Of a stretch of DNA of 36,347 bases, positions 22,758 through 30,067 are shown piece by piece (within the stretch, counting starts at the first letter, position 1; every line of letters begins with the position of its first letter). Source of the DNA: a virus; IMG/VR virus record IMGVR_UViG_3300043410_000078, positions 1 to 36,347 of that record; one strand, given 5' to 3'. The translations under genes were made by a program, and so were the position numbers. The notes under the pieces were generated by a model. It ran no database searches and was not told where the DNA came from. It saw nothing but the letters and a program-made list of their open reading frames with translations.

Positions 22758-24356
22758 TTAGAACAATTTTCCAGAACCTAATAAGCCGCCAGCGATTGCG
22801 CCATATCCAGCACCTGTTGCTCCGCCAATCATATTTCCCAAAATACCGCCAGACAAAGAACCACCAAGAATTCCTGCTCCAGTATTTGTATAAATTGGTG
22901 TTGTAGTTGTACCGCCAAGGTTTGCTGGCTGGATACCCAAAGCGCCTTGAGAGATGCCCAAACGTTCCAAAGACAAGTTACGAGCAGCATCCAGTTTTGC
23001 TTGCTCCAATGCTTGACGTTGTGCTTCAGATTGCATGACTGCTTGAGCGCCAGCAATACCCAAGTTTTGCTGTTGAGCAGCCAAGTTACCCATTTGACCA
23101 GCAGCGTTCAATCGAATACCAGCGCCTTGTGCAGCAGCAGCTTGATTTGCCAAGTTTGCTTGTTGGATTTGGCTTGCGTTGTATTGAGCCATTTGATTTT
23201 GTGCAGCAACGTTTGCCAAGTTTGCTTGGTTAGTTGCACCAGCACCAAACTGAGCAGCTTGGTTGACAGCGCCTTGGTTAGACATCAAACCTTGCATCTT
23301 CAACTGTGCATTGGCTTGCTCCAAACTCAAGTCAACACCTTGGTTTGCCATCTGTGCTTGCAACATACGAGCAGCGTCAGTTTGACCAAGTTGAGCAGCA
23401 GTATTAAAGCCAGCAGAGCGCAAGTTTGCAGCAGTGCTTGAAGCATTGCGCAATGCAGCTTCGTTTGTCAATGCTTCTGCAACACCTTGACGTGAACCAC
23501 CAAATGCTTTTGCAGCAGTAGCAGCAGCACGATCTGACAAACCAGCACGTTGACGTGCAAGTTCAACATCAGACAGTGCAGATTGAACAACTTGATTCTC
23601 ATAAGGATTCATGTACTGGCTCATAAACTGAGCGCCAGTTCCACCACTTACGTTTTGTACATTTGCACGATTTGCTTGTGCAGCAGCAATTTGCTCTGGC
23701 GTATATCCTTGAGAAGCAGCCAGTTGAGCTTGACCAGCTTGTGCAGCAGCAATTTGCTGTGGTGTATATCCAGCTTCCAAAGCAGACAAACGAGATGCTT
23801 CAGCAGTACCAGTTTGACCAGCACCACCAATTCCAAGATTTTGAAGTTGCTGTTCAGCAGTGCCATATTGATCGCTGAAGCCAGCAAATTGCTTTTGACC
23901 TAAAGCAGCAGCAGTTGTCCGCGCTTCTTCTAAGTTGCGCAGATACGCAGCTTTCATCTCAGGGTCAATTGCAGTGCTTGATGTTGAAGATGTTGGCTGA
24001 CTTCCACCACCAAGGACAGATGTTGCTGCTAAACCAGCACCAGCAGCAGCCAATGGGTTTGCTTTAGCCCAATCAACTGCATTGCTTAAAAGACCACCAC
24101 CAGCAGCGCCAGCAGCAGCAGGACTTGTTGCCCAAGCACCACTGGCTTCGCCAAGAAGTTCTGGTGCAGCAGCTTCAGCAGCAGTACCGCCAAGTGTTAA
24201 ACCACCCAATCCACTAAGACCGCCAGTAGCGTAAAGACCACCACCAATCAAAGCCGCCTTGCCTAGTGGAGTGCTTGCAACACTTTTTACAGTGTCAACA
24301 ACTGGAGCCGCAACGCTCTTAACTACGTCTGTCACTGCACTTACTGCACCACCCAT
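22758..24356 (-). CDS. Ala/Gln-rich ejection-type virion protein
   Basis: The ATG at 24356 (532 residues) is preferred: it has AAAGGGGAA just upstream and begins one base after the previous stop; the open frame further upstream overlaps that gene. The N-terminus has an amphipathic VTDVVKSVAAPVVDTVKSVAS and a Gly-rich segment (LGKAALIGGGLYATGGLSGLGG). The middle is extremely rich in Ala and Gln. It includes a 21-residue tandem repeat (GYTPxQIAAAQA) and many QANLAN/NQAA units. The end is again Gly-rich (GGILGNMIGGATGAGYG). It is probably helical and injected with the DNA. Confidence 0.7.
   Translation of the reverse strand: MGGAVSAVTDVVKSVAAPVVDTVKSVASTPLGKAALIGGGLYATGGLSGLGGLTLGGTAAEAAAPELLGEASGAWATSPAAAGAAGGGLLSNAVDWAKANPLAAAGAGLAATSVLGGGSQPTSSTSSTAIDPEMKAAYLRNLEEARTTAAALGQKQFAGFSDQYGTAEQQLQNLGIGGAGQTGTAEASRLSALEAGYTPQQIAAAQAGQAQLAASQGYTPEQIAAAQANRANVQNVSGGTGAQFMSQYMNPYENQVVQSALSDVELARQRAGLSDRAAATAAKAFGGSRQGVAEALTNEAALRNASSTAANLRSAGFNTAAQLGQTDAARMLQAQMANQGVDLSLEQANAQLKMQGLMSNQGAVNQAAQFGAGATNQANLANVAAQNQMAQYNASQIQQANLANQAAAAQGAGIRLNAAGQMGNLAAQQQNLGIAGAQAVMQSEAQRQALEQAKLDAARNLSLERLGISQGALGIQPANLGGTTTTPIYTNTGAGILGGSLSGGILGNMIGGATGAGYGAIAGGLLGSGKLF
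23681..23806. repeat. 63-base tandem repeat inside an ejection-protein gene
   Basis: The stretch beginning CAGCAGCAATTTGCT at 23681 recurs 63 bases later at 23744 with a few changes. It encodes the 21-residue repeat GYTPxQIAAAQA plus spacer. A unit of exactly 21 codons keeps the frame and suggests growth by in-frame duplication. Confidence 0.7.
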
Positions 24357-24357
24357 A

Positions 24358-24675
24358 TCATTCCCCTTTGTTACGCTTTGAAGCGTAGATGTAGGCTTTT
24401 GAGCCATCAATCAAAACTATTTGACACTTCTCTATCCAGCCAAATGACTCAGCGAACTTCTTGAGTTTGGTGTCTTCTTCACGAATCAATGCTGCAATTG
24501 GACAATCAACCAACTCCAGCAACTGATTCACATCTTTCCTGTAACGCCTTTTCGTGTCACCCGTCCACTTAAAAATGTCCGTGTGAAACCAGATGTTGTC
24601 GTTCCAATATTCAAAGTACATGATGTAGTCTTTACGGACACAAACTGGTACTTTTCCACCTTGCAACTCTTGCAT
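24358..24675 (-). CDS. Small conserved phage protein in the ejection block
   Basis: Encodes 105 residues from ATG 24675 (a TTG one codon earlier is possible). The pattern is MYFEYWNDNIWFHTDIFKW, then KDVNQLLELVD and KLKKFAESFGW. Similar short proteins in other podoviruses are sometimes described as acetyltransferase-like, which I cannot confirm because no acetyl-CoA loop is evident. It lies between the gp10-like gene and the ejection proteins, where assembly helpers are common. Confidence 0.72.
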   Translation of the reverse strand: MQELQGGKVPVCVRKDYIMYFEYWNDNIWFHTDIFKWTGDTKRRYRKDVNQLLELVDCPIAALIREEDTKLKKFAESFGWIEKCQIVLIDGSKAYIYASKRNKGE

Positions 24676-24715
24676 CAATTTTAGTCTCTGATTGACTCTT
24701 TAGCACACCACTCGT

Positions 24716-26197
24716 TTAGCGACCACCAGAAGCAACAGCTTCCAGACGAGTCACGCCAACGCGCCAATCAGCCAATATGTTTGCCGTGTAGCGAATCTTT
24801 ACTTGACGTGCTGAGAAGCGAACGTCAGTTGGTTGAGACGCTGAATATGGTCCAAATGTGGATTCGTCAGAAGTTGGGTACATCCGAGTTTTAAATGACA
24901 CCACAACTTCTCCCAAAGACTGCTCATCTGGTATCACTTGACGTACTGACATTACAGCGTCACCAGTACCAACTTCAATTGGTCCAGACTCAGCATAGAC
25001 TTCAGCACCATCGTAGTTAAAGCCAACTTCGTGTTCATAGATGTAGCCATCTGGTGAAATCATCAAAGGATTAGTGAAAACCCCACGATCAGTTCCAGCA
25101 GTACGAGACATACGACCAATAGACCAATGACCTTCTCGATAGTTGTATGTGACATACGAGTCGTTTTCAGTTGACTGAGATGAAGGGTAATACCAAGTGA
25201 TTTCACCATAGCTGCTATTGTGGACAGCGTAAACCTTGCTCGATTGGCTGTAGTTCATATTGTTGAACACATAGTCACCAACTTCAGAAGTCAATGGCTT
25301 GACGTATCCGTCATATACCCAGAAACCTGAACGAGACATCCACATTGCTGACGTATCAATTGCAGCCACAGCCTGAGACGAAATCACTCCACAACCTGAC
25401 CCAACCTTCTCAAACGAATAGACGTATGGAGCGCCAATATATGAAGATGCGTGGACATCAACGTCAGTAAACAGTAAGTTCAATCCACGAACACGCTTAC
25501 CGCACTTCAATGAACCAACTGTCTGCAACTCAAAGTCACCAGCCTGATTGGTTGTAGAAGGAGTCCAATCTGTGTTGTCTTCTTGGTCACACCACTTTAC
25601 CAAGCGTGGATTTCCTGATGCACCAAGAGCAAAGACAAAGCGTTCAGCAGTTGTCATCACAGCAGCACATGACGTTGGAGCGCCACTAATTGCAGCAGCA
25701 ATTGTTGGTGTTGAGAAGCCTAATTGCCACTCATACAGCTTACCGTCAGCATCTGAACAAGCAACGACATACTCGCCCCATGTATCCATTGTCCATGTAG
25801 TTGCTGGAGTTATAGACCCCAAGTCTGGACGAGCAACGCCAAAAGCAAAAGAACCGTAAGTGCCGTATCCATATCCTGTTTTCACTACCGCATCTGTCAC
25901 GCCAGTTGTAAATCCTGACGGTGTAATGTCTTTGATTGTTCCTGATTCGTTCATGGCATACAGCTTTGACGCTGTACCAGCCACAATCCAACGATCTGCT
26001 GAGTTATCACGCCAAGTGATAAGACCACGACAAACACCAGACATTTGAGTAGATGAACGCTTACGCCATCCACCGATTGGACGCAAAGTTCCTTCAAACC
26101 AGCGAACTAGGTTTGAGTCGTAGTAGCGTCCAGCAGACTGATATTCAGTGCCATTACGATAAACACCAGCAGGAATCTTGAGTGGAATGAGTGGCAT
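24716..26197 (-). CDS. Phage stabilisation / tail accessory protein (P22 gp10-like)
   Basis: Encodes 493 residues, close to the size of P22 gp10. It starts PLIPLKIPAGVYRNGTEYQSAGRYYDSNLVRW, the characteristic beginning of the stabilisation protein family. The rest is beta-rich with repeated short blade-like motifs (WRDNSADRWIVAGTASKLY, MDTWGEYVVACSDADGKLYEW), suggesting a propeller. The protein closes the tail after packaging and joins the tail hub to the needle or fibres. It is the best evidence for a P22-like short tail here. Confidence 0.87.
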   Translation of the reverse strand: MPLIPLKIPAGVYRNGTEYQSAGRYYDSNLVRWFEGTLRPIGGWRKRSSTQMSGVCRGLITWRDNSADRWIVAGTASKLYAMNESGTIKDITPSGFTTGVTDAVVKTGYGYGTYGSFAFGVARPDLGSITPATTWTMDTWGEYVVACSDADGKLYEWQLGFSTPTIAAAISGAPTSCAAVMTTAERFVFALGASGNPRLVKWCDQEDNTDWTPSTTNQAGDFELQTVGSLKCGKRVRGLNLLFTDVDVHASSYIGAPYVYSFEKVGSGCGVISSQAVAAIDTSAMWMSRSGFWVYDGYVKPLTSEVGDYVFNNMNYSQSSKVYAVHNSSYGEITWYYPSSQSTENDSYVTYNYREGHWSIGRMSRTAGTDRGVFTNPLMISPDGYIYEHEVGFNYDGAEVYAESGPIEVGTGDAVMSVRQVIPDEQSLGEVVVSFKTRMYPTSDESTFGPYSASQPTDVRFSARQVKIRYTANILADWRVGVTRLEAVASGGR

Positions 26198-26198
26198 A

Positions 26199-26843
26199 TT
26201 AGTTCGACACGAATGAAAGCGTCACAACAACGCTTGGGATTGATGGACGAGCATATGGACTCGTTTGAGCGGCATATGCTTCAAAATATGCAGATGTGCT
26301 TGAACTTGCAGCCCATAACTCAACGTGGTCACCATCAGCAAGATCAACATAAAAATTGCAAGCTGCAATCAAATAACCATCAGATGAGCCATGTTTGCTT
26401 GGAATATCAAACTTGCTTGCTGTTCCAACAATATCGGTTCCATTCTTCCTTAACCAGACAACACAGTTTTGGATTGCAGTATCTGTGTTTGCAATCTGGA
26501 TGCTGAACTGATAGTTGTACTTTCCAGCTTGCACAACGTGCAAACCATCACCAACATCAAGAGTCATTCCATTGAGAAAGTCAGTTGTGTTGCAAGTTAC
26601 GAGATATGCAGTATTTGAAGCAGAAAAGTTGAAATCTGTACTTCTTTGAACGGCTCCATATGGAAAGTTGATGTTCTTTCCACCTCTAGGTCCAATCAAT
26701 GAACCAAACAAACTTGAGACTTTAAGGAAGAAGTTACGCAAAGCAGCATTGGTCAAAGCAAACGAACGAGCGTCATATCTGTCTTGCGGATGAGGCAAGT
26801 CAGGGACTGCTGGTGTAGTTAGCTGCTGATTTACGTTTGACAT
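26199..26843 (-). CDS. Tail-associated jelly-roll protein (C1q/TNF-like)
   Basis: Encodes 214 residues. An N-terminal helical part (residues 25-50) could trimerise. The remainder is a beta domain with the pattern FSASNTAYLVTCNTT, LHVVQAGKYNYQFSIQIANT, CVVWLRKNGTDI and GDHVELWA, like the jelly-roll heads of marine phage tail proteins. It is probably a receptor-facing or decoration protein. It ends one base before the gp10-like gene. Confidence 0.72.
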   Translation of the reverse strand: MSNVNQQLTTPAVPDLPHPQDRYDARSFALTNAALRNFFLKVSSLFGSLIGPRGGKNINFPYGAVQRSTDFNFSASNTAYLVTCNTTDFLNGMTLDVGDGLHVVQAGKYNYQFSIQIANTDTAIQNCVVWLRKNGTDIVGTASKFDIPSKHGSSDGYLIAACNFYVDLADGDHVELWAASSSTSAYFEAYAAQTSPYARPSIPSVVVTLSFVSN

Positions 26844-26863
26844 AGACTATATTTTCGCTGAAA

Positions 26864-27463
26864 TTATGCTGTCAAAACCGCCAGTGCTTCGTTCGTGTGT
26901 TTGATTCTGTCATCTAGACCAATCGTCCCACCATTGATCTTCTTGGTAAGTCCAACCCAATCTGCTGCTTCAGCCAAGTTGTTGCAGTTGTGAGTTGACC
27001 AGAACCAGCCAGCAGTTAGGGCTGCATACTTTGGAGTACCCACCAAGTCAGGGTCAGCAATAAAATCAATCCCCAATGCCTGACCAGCATGAAAATAGTT
27101 AGCATGACCAGTAAGCTGAATACACCCACGACCGCGAAAACGGTAACCATCCCCAGATGACTCATCACGGTTACCCATGCGAGAAGCATAGACCATGTTA
27201 GCGATTTTCTTTGGGTTTCCAGCATATTGATTTGCTACCTCTAAAGTAGGAAAACGCTTTGCCCACAGCTTCATCAGAGTGGCAGCACGATAGTTAAGAT
27301 TTTCTTCAAGGATTTTGAAGCTTCCACATTCATGTCCGCACTGCCCAATGAAAGCAGCCTGTTGTCTTGGTGTATTGATGCCAAAACGGTTGAATGTTTC
27401 ATTCAGAGCATCAACCCATTGTGGACCAATGTGAAGTTTGGCTAGTTGTTCAGCGGTTACCAC
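26864..27463 (-). CDS. Endolysin, glycoside hydrolase family 19
   Basis: Encodes 199 residues from GTG, with AAGGAG 8 bases upstream; it overlaps the Rz end by 14 bases. QCGHECGSF gives the catalytic Glu45, and LEENLNYRA (Glu53/Glu54) the second acidic residue. YRFRGRGCIQLTGHANY is the family's substrate-loop signature. The enzyme cleaves the glycan strands of peptidoglycan. No signal peptide or SAR segment is seen, so it needs a holin to leave the cytoplasm. Confidence 0.93.
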   Translation of the reverse strand: MVTAEQLAKLHIGPQWVDALNETFNRFGINTPRQQAAFIGQCGHECGSFKILEENLNYRAATLMKLWAKRFPTLEVANQYAGNPKKIANMVYASRMGNRDESSGDGYRFRGRGCIQLTGHANYFHAGQALGIDFIADPDLVGTPKYAALTAGWFWSTHNCNNLAEAADWVGLTKKINGGTIGLDDRIKHTNEALAVLTA

Positions 27464-27875
27464 TTAACGTACTCCTTACGGCTTCGTACCTGTCGATGCA
27501 GGAGTTCAATTCGATGATGGCCCTGTCGCCTTCTGCGACGAGCCTGATAAGGTCTTCAACAGTCTGTCCGTCAAGTTCGGCTCTCTCTTGACCATTGACG
27601 CTGGCAGTGGTGGAACATCCACCTTTGGTGGTTGTGTTGACGAACAGCCTTGGACGACTAGCAAGAACGCTAGACAGCTTAGTTTCAAACTCTTGTTTAG
27701 TGGCTTCATCTTTAACATCCTGCTGTTCCTTTTGATGGTTCATCTCTGCGTTCTTCTGTGCAATCACCAGTTGGTCCTCTGTGTCTTTTAATACATAGCC
27801 GACATGGTGACCGTAAAAGTATGCAGCAACCGCGACACTGATACTCCCAAGAATCATCCAAGGGTTTACCATCAT
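27450..27875 (-). CDS. Rz-like inner-membrane spanin
   Basis: Encodes 141 residues. One N-terminal membrane segment (WMILGSISVAVAAYFYGHHVGYVL, residues 6-29) is followed by a charged helical periplasmic domain. The context is decisive: it lies directly upstream of the endolysin and contains an Rz1-type lipoprotein gene in another frame (27506-27718). Two ATG codons stand in tandem; the first overlaps the previous stop. With Rz1 it should fuse inner and outer membranes at the end of lysis. Confidence 0.85.
   Translation of the reverse strand: MMVNPWMILGSISVAVAAYFYGHHVGYVLKDTEDQLVIAQKNAEMNHQKEQQDVKDEATKQEFETKLSSVLASRPRLFVNTTTKGGCSTTASVNGQERAELDGQTVEDLIRLVAEGDRAIIELNSCIDRYEAVRSTLSGNR
27506..27718 (-). 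CDS. Rz1-like outer-membrane spanin lipoprotein, nested in Rz
   Basis: Encodes 70 residues wholly inside the Rz gene in a different frame. The signal peptide LKLSCLAFLLVVQGC ends in a lipobox with Cys25. Ser at +2 favours sorting to the outer membrane. The mature part is Pro-rich (TQPPKVDVPPLPA), as Rz1 proteins are. The ATG at 27718 has AAAAGGAA 8 bases upstream; a second ATG three codons later has none. It pairs with the surrounding Rz to form the spanin complex. Confidence 0.87.
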   Translation of the reverse strand: MLKMKPLNKSLKLSCLAFLLVVQGCSSTQPPKVDVPPLPASMVKREPNLTDRLLKTLSGSSQKATGPSSN

Positions 27876-28369
27876 CGCTCTCCTGCTCTAGCCAAGGCAA
27901 TTTCCTCTCGGACATCATCAGACTCCAAATGTTCTGGTGGTGTTGTCGGTGGTGGTGGTGCAACCCAAGATTCATCAAGTTCTGGATTCTTAAAGCCGCC
28001 AAAGTTGAAATCAAACATTCCCCCAGATGAAGCCGTAGGCGCAGGGGAAGTGCTAGGCGCTACGGTTGGTGTCTTTGGGGGCTGTGTAGCCGCCATCTTC
28101 TCTGATGCTGCTTGGACACCTTTACGGCTCATTACGCCACCAATGCCGCCAACAACCAACAGAACAATATCGTTCAACATCTTGGCAAAGGCTTGGTCCA
28201 TTGGAGCCATTGACTTCAATGGTTGAACCACAAAAGCCAAGCTGTAAAGCATAAAAGCCACAATGCCAGCCAGAATCAGCGTGACAACGATAACCACGAA
28301 TCCCCAGATTCGTGTTTCAAATTCTTCAGCGGTCAGAGGACGCTGCTGGTGCTGGTGCTTGTGTTGCAA
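27872..28369 (-). CDS. Two-span membrane protein, putative holin
   Basis: Encodes 165 residues from a TTG start, supported by GGAG 7 bases upstream. Membrane segments are at 21-48 and 66-81; the tail from 90 on is Pro/Ser/Ala-rich and acidic, probably cytoplasmic. The place right before Rz/Rz1 and the endolysin, and the two spans, fit a holin, which would let the GH19 enzyme reach the wall. The long disordered tail is unusual for a classic holin, so the call stays tentative. Confidence 0.6.
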   Translation of the reverse strand: MQHKHQHQQRPLTAEEFETRIWGFVVIVVTLILAGIVAFMLYSLAFVVQPLKSMAPMDQAFAKMLNDIVLLVVGGIGGVMSRKGVQAASEKMAATQPPKTPTVAPSTSPAPTASSGGMFDFNFGGFKNPELDESWVAPPPPTTPPEHLESDDVREEIALARAGER

Positions 28370-28541
28370 TTTGCTTCTCCAATACAGGTGCGACTAAATA
28401 ATCTGGACAGTCTTGTGTGAATAGACAGTCAGGACGTTGGCAGCGTTTTGCGCTGAAGTTTTGTGGGTCTTGGCAAAAATACCGAAACCTATCATCACAA
28501 GCCGCCAGCATCAATATGCTTAACAGTATCAGTTTTCTCAT
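28326..28541 (-). CDS. Small lipoprotein of the lysis/membrane block
   Basis: Encodes 71 residues. The signal LILLSILMLAAC ends in a lipobox at Cys15, followed by Asp at +2, which in enterobacteria keeps lipoproteins in the inner membrane. The mature part has the pattern RYFCQDPQNF, then five more Cys and Pro in CQRPDC and DCPDYL, a family I know from many phages of aquatic bacteria. Four further cysteines suggest disulfides in the periplasm. It overlaps the holin-like gene by 44 bases. Function unknown; a lysis or exclusion role is possible. Confidence 0.8.
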   Translation of the reverse strand: MRKLILLSILMLAACDDRFRYFCQDPQNFSAKRCQRPDCLFTQDCPDYLVAPVLEKQIATQAPAPAASSDR

Positions 28542-28821
28542 GGCTTTCTTTAATCTCCTTCTTGAGTTTCTTCAACTGACGAATCTCGTACTGCAACTCT
28601 GACTTCATCTTCATGTAGTCAACCACTACAAGAACTGAAACTGGCAACGCAAAGAACAAAACAACTGACAGAACAACTACACCAGCGACAAACCATTTGG
28701 TGTCTTCGCGAGCCATCCGAGTGATAGCAGCAGCGCCCACATCCATAGAATTACCAGCAGCACCGCCGTTGTAACTACCAACCGATCTATTCTGTGATTG
28801 CGTAGTAATGCGCGTTGCCAC
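28495..28821 (-). CDS. Single-span membrane protein with coiled-coil tail
   Basis: Encodes 108 residues from GTG 28821, with AGGAAAGAG 7 bases upstream. The first 48 residues are encoded inside the end of the preceding 254-residue gene in another frame (145-base overlap). Residues 43-70 form one membrane span, and EIRQLKKLKKEIKESHEK is a short coiled coil. It also overlaps the next lipoprotein gene by 47 bases. Such heavy overlap marks the lysis-region block. Function unknown. Confidence 0.7.
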   Translation of the reverse strand: MATRITTQSQNRSVGSYNGGAAGNSMDVGAAAITRMAREDTKWFVAGVVVLSVVLFFALPVSVLVVVDYMKMKSELQYEIRQLKKLKKEIKESHEKTDTVKHIDAGGL

Positions 28822-29441
28822 TTTGAATCTCTTTCCTGTTTGCGTTTCAGTTGTCTATCAAACTCCTGCTCCTCAAGGATTAGGTCATACATCTCAAGGA
28901 ATCGGCTGTATATCGCTCTGAGTTCCTTTGGCGCGTAGACCATTGCTTCTCTGATTTGAGTCGTCATATTCTCCAATTGGAGTTCGATCTGCACCCTGTC
29001 AATCGCACTGTCTTCAATCGTTGTCGTCGTCTTGCTGATTTCTTCCAACTCAAGACAATGTGCTTGCAAGTTTCTTCGTATCTCAAAGAACACCTTTAAC
29101 TGTTCGCAAACCTGATGGATTGCTCTGGTTTGGTATTCCTCATAACTTAGTTCTGGTTCACGCTCCTTTGTCTTCTTTGCAACGCTTGGAACAATTGACT
29201 CAGTGACAATTGGAGTCGCAATCGCAACCTTCTTATCTGGCTTCTTGCCGCCAAATAAACCAAGAAGCCACGACCATAAGGTGGTGACTTCTTTGTAGAT
29301 TGCTTTCGCATCTCCAATGCCTTGCTCAATATTCTTCTTGAGTTTGCCAATTTCAGCCTTCCCTTCTGAAAGCATCTCGCAACCTTTGCGAACTGCTGCA
29401 ACAGCAGCTTGCGCTGCCATGAGAAGGCTGATTGGGTCCAC
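28677..29441 (-). CDS. Conserved phage protein with C-terminal membrane segment
   Basis: Encodes 254 residues from GTG. DPISLLMAAQAAVAAVRKGCEMLSEGKAEI and AKAIYKEVTTLWSWLLGLFGGKK at the start are shared by many short-tailed phages of aquatic bacteria. The middle is a long charged helix (residues 95-215), and residues about 222-246 form a membrane segment. The shape suggests an anchored helical rod in the inner membrane. Function unknown. Confidence 0.8.
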   Translation of the reverse strand: MDPISLLMAAQAAVAAVRKGCEMLSEGKAEIGKLKKNIEQGIGDAKAIYKEVTTLWSWLLGLFGGKKPDKKVAIATPIVTESIVPSVAKKTKEREPELSYEEYQTRAIHQVCEQLKVFFEIRRNLQAHCLELEEISKTTTTIEDSAIDRVQIELQLENMTTQIREAMVYAPKELRAIYSRFLEMYDLILEEQEFDRQLKRKQERDSKWQRALLRNHRIDRLVVTTAVLLVILWMWALLLSLGWLAKTPNGLSLV

Positions 29442-29442
29442 A

Positions 29443-29622
29443 TCACTTCATGTGCGTAATGGTTGACCAGATAACACCAGCCATGCTGATGGTAAGAACA
29501 CCAAAAGCCTTGATGATGATTCCTTCAAGGCGTTTGAGTCTTGCATTGATCTGCTCGTAACGCATCGCACAAATTTCTTCGTGCGTTGACAAACGAGCAT
29601 CTGTTGCATCAACTGTTGCCAT
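29443..29622 (-). CDS. Small membrane-anchored protein
   Basis: The ATG at 29622 (59 residues) is preferred over an upstream one because the earlier part lies inside the preceding gene. The first 35 residues are a charged helix (HEEICAMRYEQINARLKRLEG). Residues 36-55 form a membrane span. A protein with a helix and a C-terminal anchor in a lysis block resembles hemolysin XhlA-type proteins, but this is only a likeness. Confidence 0.68.
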   Translation of the reverse strand: MATVDATDARLSTHEEICAMRYEQINARLKRLEGIIIKAFGVLTISMAGVIWSTITHMK

Positions 29623-29773
29623 CTTCAGCTTTCTGTTCTTTCGGTACTTGTGGGTCTGCTTGATTCTTGATTTCAACAATCAATGGGAAAGCACCCGTCT
29701 TACTTGGCAACTCACCAAGTACGTTCAAGATGAAGTTGACTGCATCAACTGTGAGTTCTAACTTGATATTCAT
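29609..29773 (-). CDS. 54-residue phage protein
   Basis: ATG overlaps the end of the previous gene and GGAG lies 6 bases upstream. The pattern NIKLELTVDAVNFILNVLGELPSKTG is shared by small proteins of other short-tailed phages of aquatic bacteria. The tail is Lys/Glu/Gln-rich. Function unknown; it lies between the fibre genes and the membrane-protein block. Confidence 0.75.
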   Translation of the reverse strand: MNIKLELTVDAVNFILNVLGELPSKTGAFPLIVEIKNQADPQVPKEQKAEDGNS

Positions 29774-30066
29774 TCTTGACTCCAAGGAAGACCTAAAGCT
29801 TTAACTGGAGTGCGTTGAGCCTCAATCTGAGCCTTTAGAGCAGCTTCTACAGCTTCTTTGTCTACCTTCTCCCACAACCACGCAAGCACAGTAGCTTCAT
29901 TCAAGGTAGCGTAATCCACAAATGTCTCACCACGTTCTAGCTGTTGAGTGTTTACGATAGAGGCTGAGAAGTCTCCGTCTACCAATGAAGCACCCCAATG
30001 AATAGTAGTCACCAAACCATCAGCGGTTTCACGGTCTAGGTTATTGATTGTCCAAGTTGTAGTCAT
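29770..30066 (-). CDS. Conserved protein following the tail fibre
   Basis: Encodes 98 residues. The pattern TWTINNLDRETADGLVTTIHWGAS, then NEATVLAWLWEKVDKEAVEAALKAQIE is well known from cyanophages and other aquatic phages, next to tail fibre genes. The first half looks beta, the second helical. It may be a fibre-associated or chaperone protein; no proof is available. Confidence 0.78.
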   Translation of the reverse strand: MTTTWTINNLDRETADGLVTTIHWGASLVDGDFSASIVNTQQLERGETFVDYATLNEATVLAWLWEKVDKEAVEAALKAQIEAQRTPVKALGLPWSQE

Positions 30067-30067
30067 A

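Noticed and set aside
22947-23441. 164-codon open frame antisense to the Ala/Gln-rich protein
   Set aside because: Its Leu/Ser/Cys-rich sequence is the expected complement of repeated Gln/Ala codons.
22200-24300. CRISPR-like repeats
   Set aside because: The repeated units encode Ala/Gln/Gly protein repeats in one continuous frame, without unique spacers of constant length.
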